Positions 42,091 through 54,213 of a DNA stretch of 64,000 bases are shown in pieces; the stretch's first letter is position 1, and each line of letters opens with the position of its first letter. Source of the stretch: Ramazzottius varieornatus (taxonomy: Eukaryota; Tardigrada; Eutardigrada; Parachela; Ramazzottiidae). The translations under genes and the position numbers were made by a program. Location: assembly GCA_001949185.1 (NCBI GenBank), contig BDGG01000002.1, positions 8,789,990 to 8,853,989 on the forward strand. Reading direction: 5' to 3'. The notes under the pieces are model-generated. The model made no database searches and had not been told where the DNA came from. It was given only the letters and a program-made list of their open reading frames with translations.

Positions 42091-44678
42091 TCAATCTGAG
42101 TCGCGGTACGTCATCTCCGCCTTGAAAGGCCCAGGTGCGAAAGTCAAGCCCACCGCCTTTTCTTGAGCGTCCTTTAGTTCGGCAGGGTGGCCGCGGACTT
42201 CAAAGTTCTGCATGATGTTGGCAAAGAAGAGAAACAGCTCCATGCGGGCCAAGGGCTCGGACAGGCATAGGCGTTTACCTAAAGAATTGACAAACGGATT
42301 AGGCGAGTATTGTGGCCGGCAGGGAAGGTCGGATCAAGTGTTGCATCGTACCGACGCCAAAGGGAAAAAGATTTTGGAGTGGGACAAGACTTGACCGTTG
42401 TGGTCTAGAAAATGTTCGGGGTACAGGTCGAAGGGCTTCTGTCACAAGTGAAGATGGTGGTGGATAGCGTAAGCGTTGGCAAAGAGCGTGGTACGAGGGG
42501 GAATGGCATATCCGTCAACGGTCATGGCTTGGTAGTTGGTTCGCGCTACACCCAACGGTCCGACCGATGCCAGCCGTTGGATATCATTAAGGGCTGCCTT
42601 CGAGTACGGCAATACCGCTGGCAAGCAAAGCTACTCGACAGGTCAACTTCTTGTCGGGTCCATGTTGCTGCCAATGCTCGCCGGCACTCACATCGGCCGG
42701 CCATTGTGATCGGACGATTACGGCCGATTTTAGCGTCGATTTCGGCATGGATCTTCTGCTGGACTTGGGGGAACTGGCCGTAACAAATCATAGCCCACAT
42801 CAAGGTGGCTGCTGTCGACTGCGAGCCGGCAGCGAAAAGGTTGTAGATGCAATATAGAAGTTGCTCATCTGTTAGAAAGACGGACGACAACTGTTGGGTA
42901 AGAAAATTGGCAAAGCAGCAAAGTCGGTCGAAGAAGGGGATGAAGACAAAGGCATTCCTCACCGGTAAAGGTATCGTTAGGATTGCAGACATGAAGCCGC
43001 CTTTTCTCTTTCTTTCAGATAGGCCATAATATAATCGTCCTTCCCGTCGACGCTTGGTTGGCCACTTCCTGCAGCAGCTGCTGCCAGCCGCCTCTTTTGC
43101 AGTTCCTGTTTGCGTTCTTCCATGAAGCCACGGCAGAAGGCAATAATGGCGTTAGCTTCGCCTTGTAGTTGCTGCAGCAAAGGCCGAAAGCGCAGGCCGG
43201 GAATATACTTGAGGAAAGGGAAGGCCTGGATGGGCAGTAAAGCGTTAACCAGCTTTTGGTTCTCGGCGAACAGGTTGCTCAGCGTGAGGAAACGTTGGTC
43301 GTTGGGGTCGAAACGCTGGCCAAAGACCATGGCGGCCACAACGCTGGCCACACAGCTGGTCAGTAGTGGCTTGTGGTCGTAGCGCTGGCCAACATGAGCT
43401 TTGAATGTGCCCACCACTTCACGCACTTCCAGCAAGATGGCCTCTTCCATCCAGCCTTTCCCCATGCCTAGCTCTTGCACGGCACCCATGGTGAAACGAC
43501 GATGCTCCCTCCATAGCTCACCTTCGCTTTGCAGCAAACCTCAAAAAAACACCAGCTTCCAGTCGGCTGATACACTTTGATTTATTCTTGGTGTACGCAC
43601 GACTATAAATTATAGGCCAGTACAAATCATGGACCGGGCCTTTTCGCTACGGCGGTACGGAAGCATGCACTTGGATGACTCATTCACACTAATGTACTTC
43701 CGGTCATTTTTCTACGGTTGAACTTTTGTTTTGCGGTCTTTTCCGCCTGTCCCATAACTGTTACTGGGATCATAATTTTTCGTCTTGCGTGCAGGGGCGG
43801 ATTGACCCATAAGGCTGGCGAGGCTCAGCTTGTCCCATTGTCCAAAATCAATCAAAACCGCAATATCGGGACTTATACCAATACAAAACACATATGTTGA
43901 AACCGAGACAGTTTCATATGACGTCTTGTGTCAGAGCACCTTGAGTTTTATCCAAACGTACCACTATCAACCCCATATATTTTGTCTGAACTTACGAGCC
44001 TTGCGAGGCTCGCCCGCGATTCTTCCGTGCCTCGAGGTTCAAAAAGCCAGTTTTTTCCAGCCTTACCCATCCTCAGGACCTCAATCCGCCCCTGCTTGCG
44101 TGTAAACTATTCTTCTATTCTATATTAATACTAATTTTGGGAGTAAAACGAAATACAACACTGTCGTACGTGTACTTTCACGTACAGGTTACATTCTTTA
44201 TGGTGCAACAAATCTCAGGTTTTTTCTGGATCCAGAAGCTGTGAGCCATGGAACCATTGATGGTCATTCAACCTACCTCTGCCTTTAAAGATATGGTTGA
44301 AGACGAGATTGCGATCGCGACCGGTGATATTGTCGTCATTGAAGACAGTACGGGCCAGTTCGGGGTCGTGGATGACCACCATGGGTCGACTTCCCATCCA
44401 CAGGCCTACCGTTGGCCCGTACTCCTGGCTCCATTCGGCGATCTTCGAGCTGGCTGTCGACCGAGCTGAGTCAGATTGCCCACAATAGGGTACCCTACAG
44501 CCACAAATGCAGAGTTTTTTCTCATGGTGCAAATAGTCCAATGTCGAGATCAAAAAGTTGGTGCATCTCTGCCGAAAGGTACCTGCTGGTCCGGGTGGTA
44601 GCTTAACATTGGAGAAGATATAAGTCGATAGACGATGGCAGCCAGCACACAGGCCAAGACTACGTACCAGAAAGCCAT
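42091..44678 (-). pseudogene. CYP2-clan cytochrome P450, inactivated
   Basis: Minus-strand exons about 44678-44583, 44494-44277, 43539-42991, 42868-42692, 42617-42352 and 42278-42091. Recognisable parts: N-terminal anchor MAFWYVVLACVLAAIVYRL, KLPPGPAG, GYPIVGNLTQL, WREHRRFTMGAVQELGMG (C-helix), LFAAGSQSTAATLMWAM (I-helix oxygen-binding), ALNDIQRLASVGPLGVAR (K-helix region), PFDLYPEHFLD, and [18 protein letters not shown] (haem Cys). Lesions: a frame change before KLPPGPAG, a second between GNLTQLGRQ and SKIAEWSQEYG, a TGA where Trp is expected before QKPFDLYPEHF, and a one-base frame change inside the haem-loop FFPFGVG segment. Four lesions make this a pseudogene unless they are assembly errors. 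A MITE copy sits in the 43540-44276 intron. Confidence 0.82.
43591..43794. repeat. TA-flanked MITE, copy C (about 204 bp)
   Basis: Inverted arms: GTACGCACGACTATAAATTA with GGCCAGTACAAATCATGG on the left, and TAATTTTTCGTCTTGCGTGC on the right. It lies in an intron of the P450 pseudogene, more diverged at its ends than copies A, B and D. Confidence 0.75.
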
Positions 44679-44699
44679 GATGCGCTTCTTGCCGATCTG

Positions 44700-45360
44700 A
44701 CCGTATTCAGGGAAGAAACTAAGGCGAGAACTAGCGTTGTTGTCCGAGGTCTGTGGGCTTTCGAAGACACAGCTAATGCTCCGGGAGATTTATTAGCCAC
44801 CGGAAAGAGAAAGCGTGTATCCTGCGGCAGATAAGGTGCGCCTTTCACCGTCAGACGTCGGGCGGTCTGTCTCTTACAACCTGGAGCTGACTTGTCTTGT
44901 CAGACATCTGATACTGAGACTGCAGCTTCGTCGTTATTTCACTCGTACACGACGGTAGCGTGCTTTATTGCAATATAAAAATATTAATGCTTGACGTTGG
45001 TACCTACAGCGAGACTTTTCAGAACTTGCAGATGGCGGTGCACGATCGTCTCTGCAGCAGGATGGGTTCTTTCCTATCGATATTATTGCTGTGTTTGCCT
45101 TTGTGATGCGGTTTTGCAATTATGCCATTACCTCGTGATCCGTGGGATACACCAGCATTGAGTTGCACTGCGAACTTTTAAAACTTTACATACAAAATTT
45201 CAGTAACAAACGTGCCTGCAAACCTGTTCAAAGGCTAGAAGCAACGTCACCAGAGACAGGCAAAACGAAAGCGGTAATGAGCAAAATCGGGCATTTGAGT
45301 CAAACAAACTATACCACAGAAATCTAAACCGAGATAAAACTTAAAGGAGCTCCTTACAGT
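44700..45360. other. Intergenic, no gene seen
   Basis: Between the divergent P450 pseudogene and SLC6 transporter gene. It presumably contains the SLC6 promoter; no TATA box was recognised. Confidence 0.5.
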
Positions 45361-45514
45361 CTTGGTTTCTCATGTGTCTGCAGTAAAATATGGATCAACC
45401 AGATACGAAGAAGATAAAGGCCATCGTTCCAAAAGGCGCTATATCTTTGCTGAAAGCCTGTATATTTCTTTCCCATATCTCAACCTGAATTTCTTCCGCA
45501 GTTTTTTCAATATC

Positions 45515-48095
45515 ATGCCGCAAAATATTAGCCTAATGACCTTTAGATCTGAGTCGCAGACGGCTGATCCTTTACTACCGAACGGCCAGCATGACAATAG
45601 CTTGAGCTCCACAGTAGCGGTAGCATCTTCCACTGCAGGACATGAAGCCGTACTTGACGAGCAGACGCCAGTGGATGCCAAGGACGCTCTCAAGCCTCGA
45701 GGACAGTGGGCCAGCCGATACGAATTTGTCCTTTCCCATCTGGGCTTTTGTATTGGCCTAGGCAATGTCTGGCGATTTCCCTACATTTGCTACAAAAATG
45801 GCGGCGGTGAGAAATGACATCTTATTGTCTTAGTTCATTATGAGTGACTGAGATTAATAGGAAAGTTGCTTAATTGTCGTTTTTCTCATCTTCAGGAGCG
45901 TTTTTCATCCCCTACATCATTTGCCTATGTTGCGCCGGCATTCCGGTGGCTTTCCTGGAAGTTGCTCTAGGACAATATTTTGCTACAGGGGGCATTTCTT
46001 GCTGGGATATCTGTCCACTGTTTCGAGGTGGGTAAATAAGCGTTACTTGGAAGTATAAGGAATGTTATGGTGGAATTTTCTACAGGTATCGGCTACGCCT
46101 CGACGGTTATCTTATTCTGGCTAAATGTTTATTACATTGTGGTACTGGCATGGGGAGCTCTGTATCTCTTTTACTGCTTCTGCTACATCGGTTACGATCT
46201 GCCTTGGACAACCTGCAACAACGAGTGGAACACGCCGCAGTGCTACGCCAACTTCTCCACCGACCCCCACGCTCGCTTCTTCTCAGCGCCCTCTGGCGGC
46301 GGACCCAACCGTTCCGTTCTTCAACATGCACCGGTCGATCCCGCCACCGAATTTTGGGAGTAAGCGATATTATAGGCTAGCTTAATCATCCGCCTACAAA
46401 TCAGCCATAGCGCTTAATTTCCAGGCACAAAATACTCAACATCTCGGACGGTATCGACAATATCGGTAGCCTGAACGGACATTTATCCTTATCGCTACTG
46501 ATCGTCTGGATCGTCTGCTTCTTCTGTGTCTGGAAAGGTGTCCGCACTGCAGGCAAAGTATCTGTCCATATGTTCAATGAGTAGTTGAAATGTGAACCTT
46601 TTGCAGCCTTGGCTTTGCAGGTCGTTTACGTTACGGCCATTTTTCCTTACGGTATGCTGGCCCTGCTGGTTGTCCGCGGCATGACACTGCCCGGTGCTTT
46701 TGATGGCATTTATTACTACATGAAACCGGACTTATCCAAGCTGGGCGATTCCTCAGTGTGGGTCGACGCCGGAACTCAGGTCTTCTTCTCCCTGACAGTG
46801 GGTCTCAGTTCCCTTACAGGTCAGCCACCCATTTTTCAAAGAGCGCACTCGACCTGTCCTGGCTTACAGTATGACTTTGCAGCCTTGAGCAGCTATAACG
46901 CCTTCAATTACAACTGTTACAAGCACACCCTGTACCTCTGTACCGTCGACGTCCTCACCAGCTTCTTTGCCGGTTTGGCCGTCTTCTCCGTACTGGGCTT
47001 CATGGCCGAGCAGCTGAGAGTGCCGATTGAGACGGTGGCCGAATCGGGGCCAGGGCTGGCCTTTGTGGTCTACCCCACGGCCATGGCGCAGATGCCCGGT
47101 GCCATAGCCTGGGCCATCTTTTTCTTCGTCATGCTCATTCTGCTGGGCCTGGACACTCAGGTACGGCGCAGCACGGCCTGCTCATAACCCCTGCCCATTA
47201 GACGCCTTGCTACAGCATGTCTTTTGGTAGTTTGTAGGAATGTACGGCTTCGTCAGTGCCATAGTTGATATCTACCCCAAGGTCTTTCGCAAAGGATACC
47301 GCCGAGAATGCTTGACCCTCTGCCTATGTCTGCTGTGGTACGTCATGGGTCTGTGGACCATCACGGAAGTAAGTGCCACCAATTATTATCAATTGAAAAC
47401 GCTTAAGGCTGACTGACTGTTGGTGGTTTTCTTATCGCTGCAGGGAGGAATGTATGTCTTCCAGCTGTTCGATCACTACTGCACCAGCAGCTTCTCCTTA
47501 CTGTGGATCGCCTTCTGGGAATGCATTGTTGTGGGATGGTTCTACGGTGCCGACCGCTTCTACGACAACATACAGCTGATGGTTGGTGAAAGGCCCAGTC
47601 CTTGGATGAAATGGAGCTGGCAGTATGCCGGACCGACTTTTACACTGGTAACGCTAAGTACTCGGTAAAGGTCAAGAATCAAGTTGTGCCATGATTGGTG
47701 TTGATGGCAAATGGTTGCAGGTTATTTTTTGCTACAACATTATTCAGTACGAGCCGCTGGTCTACGACCGCATATACGAGTACCCACTGGGCGCCCAAGT
47801 CTTCGGCTGGCTCTTGGCCTTGTCCTCCATGCTATGTATTCCCGGTTATATGATTTACAAGCTGATCAAGACACCCGGCTTATTCAAGCAGGTTGGCTGA
47901 CATTTCCCACGCAAAACGATTTCTTCTGTGTATGCTCATCTTGAAACGACGACAAGACTGTCCATTTAAATCCTCTAGAGATGGAGAGCGTCGCTGATGT
48001 CAACCTTACCGGACCGACCCGAAGCAAAGATGGCCAAGCAAAACTGCACCGAAGAGCTGCTATTCATCAGCGGTGGTCGCAGACAGTTTCTGTGA
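45515..48095 (+). CDS. SLC6 sodium- and chloride-dependent neurotransmitter transporter (GABA/taurine/creatine branch)
   Basis: Ten exons: 45515-45806, 45896-46027, 46086-46359, 46425-46557, 46621-46819, 46883-47160, 47231-47368, 47444-47647, 47721-47891 and 47979-48095; 645 residues with all phases matching. TM1 has [20 protein letters not shown] (sodium/substrate site). TM2-TM3 have [13 protein letters not shown] and [20 protein letters not shown]. The extracellular loop has the conserved disulfide pair around [12 protein letters not shown]5-TM6 have WKGVRTAGK and [40 protein letters not shown] is TM6/7, [17 protein letters not shown] is TM8. [16 protein letters not shown] is typical of the GABA/taurine/creatine/betaine subfamily. 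The last exon depends on a weak GTTGGC donor; otherwise the protein ends with VG after residue 606. It is a plasma membrane cotransporter; the substrate cannot be fixed from sequence. Confidence 0.93.
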
Positions 48096-48099
48096 ATAT

Positions 48100-48625
48100 T
48101 TACTGCTCCACTATAGGTTTGTATAAATGTTTTCGCAATGGCTGACCAGACACAGGAAATTAAGAAGAGCAAAACTCTTGTGGATACGCAGGTTTGCCCA
48201 ATGTACACCGATGAACATTTTAATTTCATCTTACTGAATAAGGCCGCTTTCCAGTCTAGAAAATGATAAGAATGTGAATCAGAGACGGCATAAGTCGCTC
48301 TCGACAGGTTTTCAAGCAAAGCAAGACGTACTCTGACGCCCAAAATCCTGGAAGGTGATGAAGGACATTCCTGATAGGCGGTTGCTGACTGAAAAGGGCC
48401 CCGGAGAAAATATCGGAATTTGGTTGCCATATCTGCTCATGACACGGTAGTTCGATACTAAGCGGAAAGTGTTTTTACCAAATCAGGCTTTATCCTCCAC
48501 GCAAGAAACGGATGCTATACAGCTGGAAATAAGATAAGAATGACGTTACGCCGAGACACAATAACGCCGTTCGATCATGCCTTTGTTCCGTCACTATCGG
48601 ACAGTGCTTACCAGCTGGTGGAGAT
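48100..48625. other. Intergenic between SLC6 and TSPO 3' ends
   Basis: Convergent genes. A minus-strand frame at 47975-48430 overlaps the SLC6 last exon and has no domain. Confidence 0.5.
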
Positions 48626-48630
48626 ATTTC

Positions 48631-50250
48631 TTAGTTGTACTTCCAGATCCAAAAGTTCAGCGACGTGGCGATAGAGAGCCAAATGAGGTAGGGAACCATC
48701 AAAGCTGAGGCTAGCTTATTCAGGGGAAGAAATGCAAAAATGCACAACGCGACTACTATCCACAGAAGGCTGATGTCGACCAATGCCTGTTGAACGAAGA
48801 AGGTTGAATTGTTGGGGGGAGCTCAGGCCTGTAACCTAGTACTGTCATAACTTACCCCGGTGATCAGGTGTCCGTTGAAAAAGAGCGGCGACCACATAAA
48901 GTTGAGTATCAACTGGATACAATAGAGAATTAAGGCTAATAGTCGTGTGGCTCCTTCCGATCTGAATATCAGCCAGGAGGCCAAACCCATGCTAGTATAA
49001 ACAAAGGTCCAGACGATGGGGAAGGTGACGGGTGGCGGTGTCCACCAGGGCTTGTTCAGTGTCTGTGGGATGAAGACCCAACTAGGATTTGGCCGATATA
49101 TTATCTGGTGGCAAAGTGTGAGTTGTCGGTTTTCGAGGGGACACTTTAAGATTTGTTTTGCAAACTTCACTTGTGGTTTATCGATTCTCTCGCATGTCTG
49201 GTGTTTTCAACAGACACTCTACGTTCTTTCACGGCAGGACATAAGTTAACATGTTGACAACTGAGAGAGAAAGCCGATTTTGACATCACACGACGAAGCT
49301 TTTCCCGCCCCGTTTTCAGAAATTTCTCTTCTGGACATGGATTAGCTGACTCAGGTACGAAATGTCTCATTCTGTAGAACTAAGTTAGGTCTCTCTGATG
49401 ACAGTCAGAAGTCCTCATTTTACGACTTCTGGAATTTCGACTGCAGAAACCATCCGTGAGATGCGCCACTTTACATTTACAGGCATTTTCACAGGCATTA
49501 CACTGTGCTTTAACTGGGGTAATCAAAGTCAAGTCGCAGACCGGCTGTCTGAGCATGGCGAGCTTTGCGGTTAACTTTGAATGATGTTCGCGTTTTAGAA
49601 ATCCAAAAATTTGGTACGGATTTCGAACGACCGGACTGTACACGCATAAATATTTGAAATTTCGTTTGGGTTCTTGCTCGGAAAGCTTGGGCAGTGAATG
49701 CTCTTCCAGGATACTGGGCACTGTTTTCGAGAGAGAGCGCTTGTCGAACTATGGTTTTATACTAGCGCATTTTTGGAGGGATTTGGGCGCTCACGAAAAT
49801 TGTTCTCCCGAACGTACGGGGATTTTGACGAGAATCCGTCTCCGCTAAAGCGACCTTATAACTCGCGAAGTACGAGTGTATTGGATGGTCCGGAGCAAAT
49901 CTGGGAGCCGATGGATGGTAGATCAATTTCACTACGTGCGGGAGCAAAAGTTCGGGCCAGAAAAGGATTTTCGAAGCTGGTGCCCGAAATACCCGACAAA
50001 CATACTTTCCCACCTGATACTGTGGAAGGGATGACGCGTGGACTTACTTCGTACCACGTTTCCACTTCCTTCATCGTCGTGAAAGCGATGATCATTCCTC
50101 CCAGGTTGGGAACAGCTATACTGCAGTGAATATAGATGGACGCTGCAGAGCATGTTTATTGTGGCAGACCCTTAAGCCAAAGTTGAACACTCACCATGGC
50201 AAAATCTGCTTGAGGAACACTCCCAGTGTGATTTGAGGTATAATGCCCAT
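48631..50250 (-). CDS. TSPO: Translocator protein TSPO/MBR
   Basis: Four minus-strand exons: 50250-50195, 50120-50048, 49062-48856 and 48786-48631; 163 residues (usual 155-170). TM1 contains AVPNLGGMIIAFTTMKEVET, TM2 follows TLNKPWWTPPPVTFPIVWTF with the family KPxWxPP motif, then YTSMGLASWLIF, TM3 with LNFMWSPLFFNG, TM4 with ALVDISLLWIVV and TM5 with VPYLIWLSIATSLNFWIWKY. TSPO is a five-helix outer mitochondrial membrane protein that binds porphyrins and cholesterol. Intron 2 is 985 bases, long for this window, and contains no obvious repeat. The first exon was located by phase and by the TM1 consensus; it codes MGIIPQITLGVFLKQ. Confidence 0.93.
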
Positions 50251-50649
50251 TTTGCACAATGGTGGATTGGTCACGTTGTCACAGTAAAGCAGGAAGAAGG
50301 AAACTGGCTAGAGGCTCTGCGGCACGCTGTGGATAACACGCCGAATATCGACAGTGTCTTCTCGGTGTGGCGCTCACATTTTTCGCAGCCTGGCTTCTAC
50401 AGGAAGTGAAGCATGCCACTTGTTTGCATAATTCATAATCGTTTCCAACAATGAACCATGAAGGCCTCTGGGTGACACACGGTTCATGGTCCGAGGTGCT
50501 GATTATTGCACGAAAACGCTTGTCGGTCCATTGTACTGATTACGTTGAGAATCACGATGACACAGCTGTATGTGCGCACAGCGAGGAAGGAAGAGTTCAC
50601 TGTTTATTATATAGGGGGGCTCGTTTATACCTGAGCCTTTTTTTGCCCA

Positions 50650-52439
50650 TCAGAAAAGCTGTATCTGATCAGCGTAGGTGGCTAGAAAGTACATTGAGCA
50701 AATGCCAGTAGCCACTCCAAATATCTGCAGAGCCAAGGTCATGACAGCCTTTTTGGTGGCCAACTGACTGGCCTCTTCCACCGCCGCCACCATCTCTGGT
50801 AAGATATTGGCGAAAGATATGTAGAAAAACATGCCGGCAGCCAGGGCAAAGATCCAGACGCGGGCGGTGGGCAGTTCGCCCAAAAAGACGCCGACGGCGA
50901 AGCCCAAGAAACAGGTCAGGCCCGAAATCGTGTTGTACAGCACCGCTTGCTTCAAGTTCAGTCCAGAGCTGAGCAGGATGGCCAGGTCGCCCAGCTCGTG
51001 GGGCAGCTCTTCACAGAGAACCGCCACCGAGATGGTCAAACCCTCGACGATGGAAGAGGAGAATGCAGCGCCAATACTCAGACCATCCACACTGAAAGAT
51101 CGATCATATAAACAGTCTACAGGAACGTAGTACAGTTTAGAAAATGCATCCCAGCTGCAAGTACCATTTCTCCGAGGAGAACATGGCGGACTTGTCAGGG
51201 TCAAACTTTGTGCCTTCCCTTCATCCGAATGTTCAGATTTCAACTTGGTTTGATGGATAGAGACCTAAGTATTACAGCAGTTCAAAATCAGAAGATTCGG
51301 ATGAGGGGAAGGTACTAAGTTCGACCTGACAAGCCCACCATGTCTGATAAGTCCGCTATGTTCTCCTCGTGAGCAGTATTGCCAACTGGACATGGGAAAA
51401 AGCAGCCAGATGGAAGAGCGTAGGCGGCAGGGCATGCCAGGGTTTTTCTACACTGTATTTCTAGCTGGCTGCCGATGCACTCAAATGGCCACTATCAGGC
51501 ACAGGTGGAGACCTTGTTGTCTGTACTTACAATTTATGTCTGTAAGAGAAAGAAAGACATGAATTACTTGATAGACGCTGTATGCCAACATGACAATTAG
51601 TCTTACATGCTGTCGCCGGTCAAAATTAGCCAAGCTATCGTCTTCAACGGCTGGGCGGAATCATGGCCATGGAAGTGAATATGATCGTGGGACAAGCGCC
51701 GAAGAACATCCTGTGAGTTGAGATGTCTCTTCTCTGCAAAGTGCCCGCTGTCCTCGGTCGTCTCCGAGGACTTTATGGAATGCTGGAAGTGAAGAGCGGA
51801 AGGCTGCAAGAGCGAGCCCTGTAAAACATCTCCTTCCTGTTCAGCGCTCAGTCGCGATTCGATGCCGCTGCTGGGACTGGTCGATGACGACGAATCCAGC
51901 CTTCGCCTCTGTGCGGCCACCATCTTGAAAATTCGTTCGGCCACATAAAAGGCAAAGACAGCGCTAATGATCACCAGACATTTACGTAAGTACTGCTCAA
52001 TCTCTGCAGGGGACTCCGCCGGCATCTCCATGGCCTGGGGCATCAGCTGGAATATGGCGATGCCACTGAGGCAGCCAATGGCTAGGCCGACCATCCACGT
52101 TAAGACATGCTGGAAAAACTTTGTCTTCATAATGGGGTACAGACACAAACCCAAGGCGGCACAGCTGCAGACCACCAAGACCGAGGGCAGGCCATAACTC
52201 CAAATCTCCAGAGGCGATGGACGCTGGTCGACAGATGTAACGGCGGAAGCTGTGGTGGCGGACGGAGAAAAGTGGCATGTCGAGATAAAGTCTGGTGAGC
52301 AGACATTGTGACACAATGAGCAACAAGCATTGCTGCTACTGGTCAAGTTGAACATTGGCTTCCCTGTGGAGACCAAGGGATGGCTGGCTTGCTGTAACTG
52401 CCAACAATCATCTGATGCTCCACTCCGAAAACGCGCCAT
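50650..52439 (-). CDS. ZIP metal transporter, LIV-1 type (ZIP8/14-like), with a 9-nt microexon
   Basis: Minus-strand exons 52439-51607, 51539-51531 (nine bases) and 51091-50650; 427 residues. A Cys-rich N-terminal ectodomain (about 1-78) precedes TM1 (82-103), TM2 (110-131) and TM3 (154-172). The cytosolic loop has a His cluster HDHIHFHGH (251-259). TM4 carries GDSIHKFVDGLSIG: residues His279-Lys-Phe come from the microexon and supply the metal-ligand His of the HxxxD site. TM5 carries CEELPHELGD (308-316). EExPHExGD, with Glu instead of His at the first position, is the ZIP8/ZIP14 variant linked to broader substrates (zinc, iron, manganese, cadmium). The microexon has a perfect GTAAGT donor and a strong polypyrimidine tract. 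Skipping it would keep frame but delete the ligand. Confidence 0.93.
51531..51539 (-). other. 9-nt microexon of the ZIP gene
   Basis: Reads ACATAAATT on the minus strand between TTTCTTTCTCTTACAG and GTAAGTACAG. It joins a codon split after AT (exon 1) and one completed by T (exon 3) to give I-H-K-F. Confidence 0.88.
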
Positions 52440-53081
52440 ACCTAGCGCAAGTCGAAACGTAATTCTAAAGATGAGGAAACAGTGATATGCGTCTGACCGT
52501 ACAACCGTAACGGTTTGGTAACAGATGGCGGAATTGAACAGCTTCGACTATGTAACGTCGGCGGAAATGCATGGCTAATCTAAGTTAAAAGTCTCGTCTA
52601 GCAAAGAATCAAATTATGCCCGCGGGCAACAAACCGGTTTAATTTTCACGTGGGGAAAGTCGCTGTCTTCCCTCAACCGTGTGTCGGCTATATGTTCAGT
52701 CGGCGACTTCCTTCTTGTGCTTTACTATGATAGTGTTGCAGATATTTCGAGTCAGTTTTGAGTTCAACTGTTCAAAACTATATCATAGCACGATATTGGT
52801 GCTTATGTCCTGTCCTAAATTTGTCTTTACTTTCAAGATGGCTCCTGTCGTCTTGGGTTACTGGGGTTGCCATTGGCGTAGGTGGGACCCAAGTAGCAGC
52901 ATAACTGAGGCAATGCTACCAACATTAGAAGCAACCGCATCCACCTGTTGCGCCGTAGCGCAAACACGGCTTCCGTTCGCGTACCAGACCCTGATCGTAT
53001 TAATATTACAGAAGATTACACAGTTACGCTCCTGTTTGTGCATCACAAGCACCAAATAGGTGGCAGCTGTAAGCGCTTACA

Positions 53082-53274
53082 GTACACGCACGACGAGAAA
53101 ATATGGGCCAGTAATGATGCTGGACCAGGTGGAAAAGTCGTCAAAATAGAAATCCAACGGTCGAAAAGTACATTAGTGTGAATAAGTCGCGGACGTACAT
53201 GCTTCCGTACCGCCGTGGCGAAAAAGCCTGGTCCATCATTTTTACCGGCCCATAATTTCCCGTCGCGCGTGTAC
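53082..53274. repeat. TA-flanked MITE, copy D (193 bp)
   Basis: Begins GTACACGCACGACGAGAAAA and ends TTCCCGTCGCGCGTGTAC. Arms of about 45 bp. Inserted in the GST pseudogene intron, four bases before the next element. Confidence 0.88.
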
Positions 53275-53277
53275 GAG

Positions 53278-53917
53278 CTACGAGGTAGCGAATATAATTC
53301 GGGCATAGCGATTTTCGCATCATAATTCAGGCATAGTTTCTCTGAGCTCCTGTTGCATGCAATCACGTGTTCCTTGTAATTTTACCCCTAAACCTAGCTG
53401 CTAGAACCCAAAGCAGGGATCTGAGGCGAAAACCCAAAGCGAGAAAGTTGGAGAGATGATAGAAGAGATTTACACAAGCAGGAGTGGATAGTCAGATGTC
53501 GAAGAACGTTCGCACTGAGGCGGAAAGAAGAAGAGGTTAAATAGAAGAAGAAAGCAATAACTGTCAGAAAAGATTAAAAGAGAGAGTACTCATTAACAAT
53601 GACTAAAGAGACATTAGTGCACAAAATGCTAGGCGGCGCTCACGTCGTGTACGCAGTGCACGACGTGAGCTATGGCTAGATTTATACGTAACATCCTTGT
53701 TTCCAGAGGTAGACCAATCTTTCTCCCCAAGGTCCAAACAGGTTTGGGAACGATGAAATGTTGTAGATCAGAAGAATCTATCGCGAGGTAGAGACGGGCC
53801 GGCCCAATGCAAAAAAGTCTAAAGTTGCATCAACAAGTGTACGATGAGAAATAAATCAAGGGCCGATAATCTAGCATAAACTTTCGCATTGCCCGAATTA
53901 TGTTCTGTACCTCGTAG
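53278..53917. repeat. 640-bp inverted-repeat element
   Basis: Left end CTACGAGGTAGCGAATATAA, right end on the opposite strand CTACGAGGTACAGAACATAA; the arms continue through TTCGGGCA for about 34 bp with five mismatches. The interior is purine-rich (about 53400-53600) with no transposase frame. Near the right end (53838-53870) lies a remnant resembling the left arm of the MITE family. Confidence 0.7.
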
Positions 53918-54084
53918 TCACCACCACAAGTTGGGCTCAATTTTGTCGAGCCTCAATACTTTTGAAAACACCGCCCTAGGTGCTTCGCTGCCGCGGCCAT
54001 GACTTTACTGTTTTTCCCTGTTCAATTTTTCGCATTCATGGATACGAGTATCTGTATACCAGCTGACCAGCTGATGGCCACTGT

Positions 54085-54213
54085 CCATGACAGTTTTCTA
54101 CTGTTGAATTTTACTACGTTACGTCATTTATCCGATTTCTGTTTCTGAGTTCCATACAAATTGTAATTTGCTGTCTTTTCCGCCTGGCCCGTAAAATCTC
54201 GTCGCGCATGTAC
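54085..54213. repeat. TA-flanked MITE, partial copy E
   Basis: Right half only: TTTTCCGCCTGGCCCGTAAA then TCTCGTCGCGCATGTAC, ending at 54213. An upstream TTTTCTACTGTTGAATTTT matches the family interior. Confidence 0.6.
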
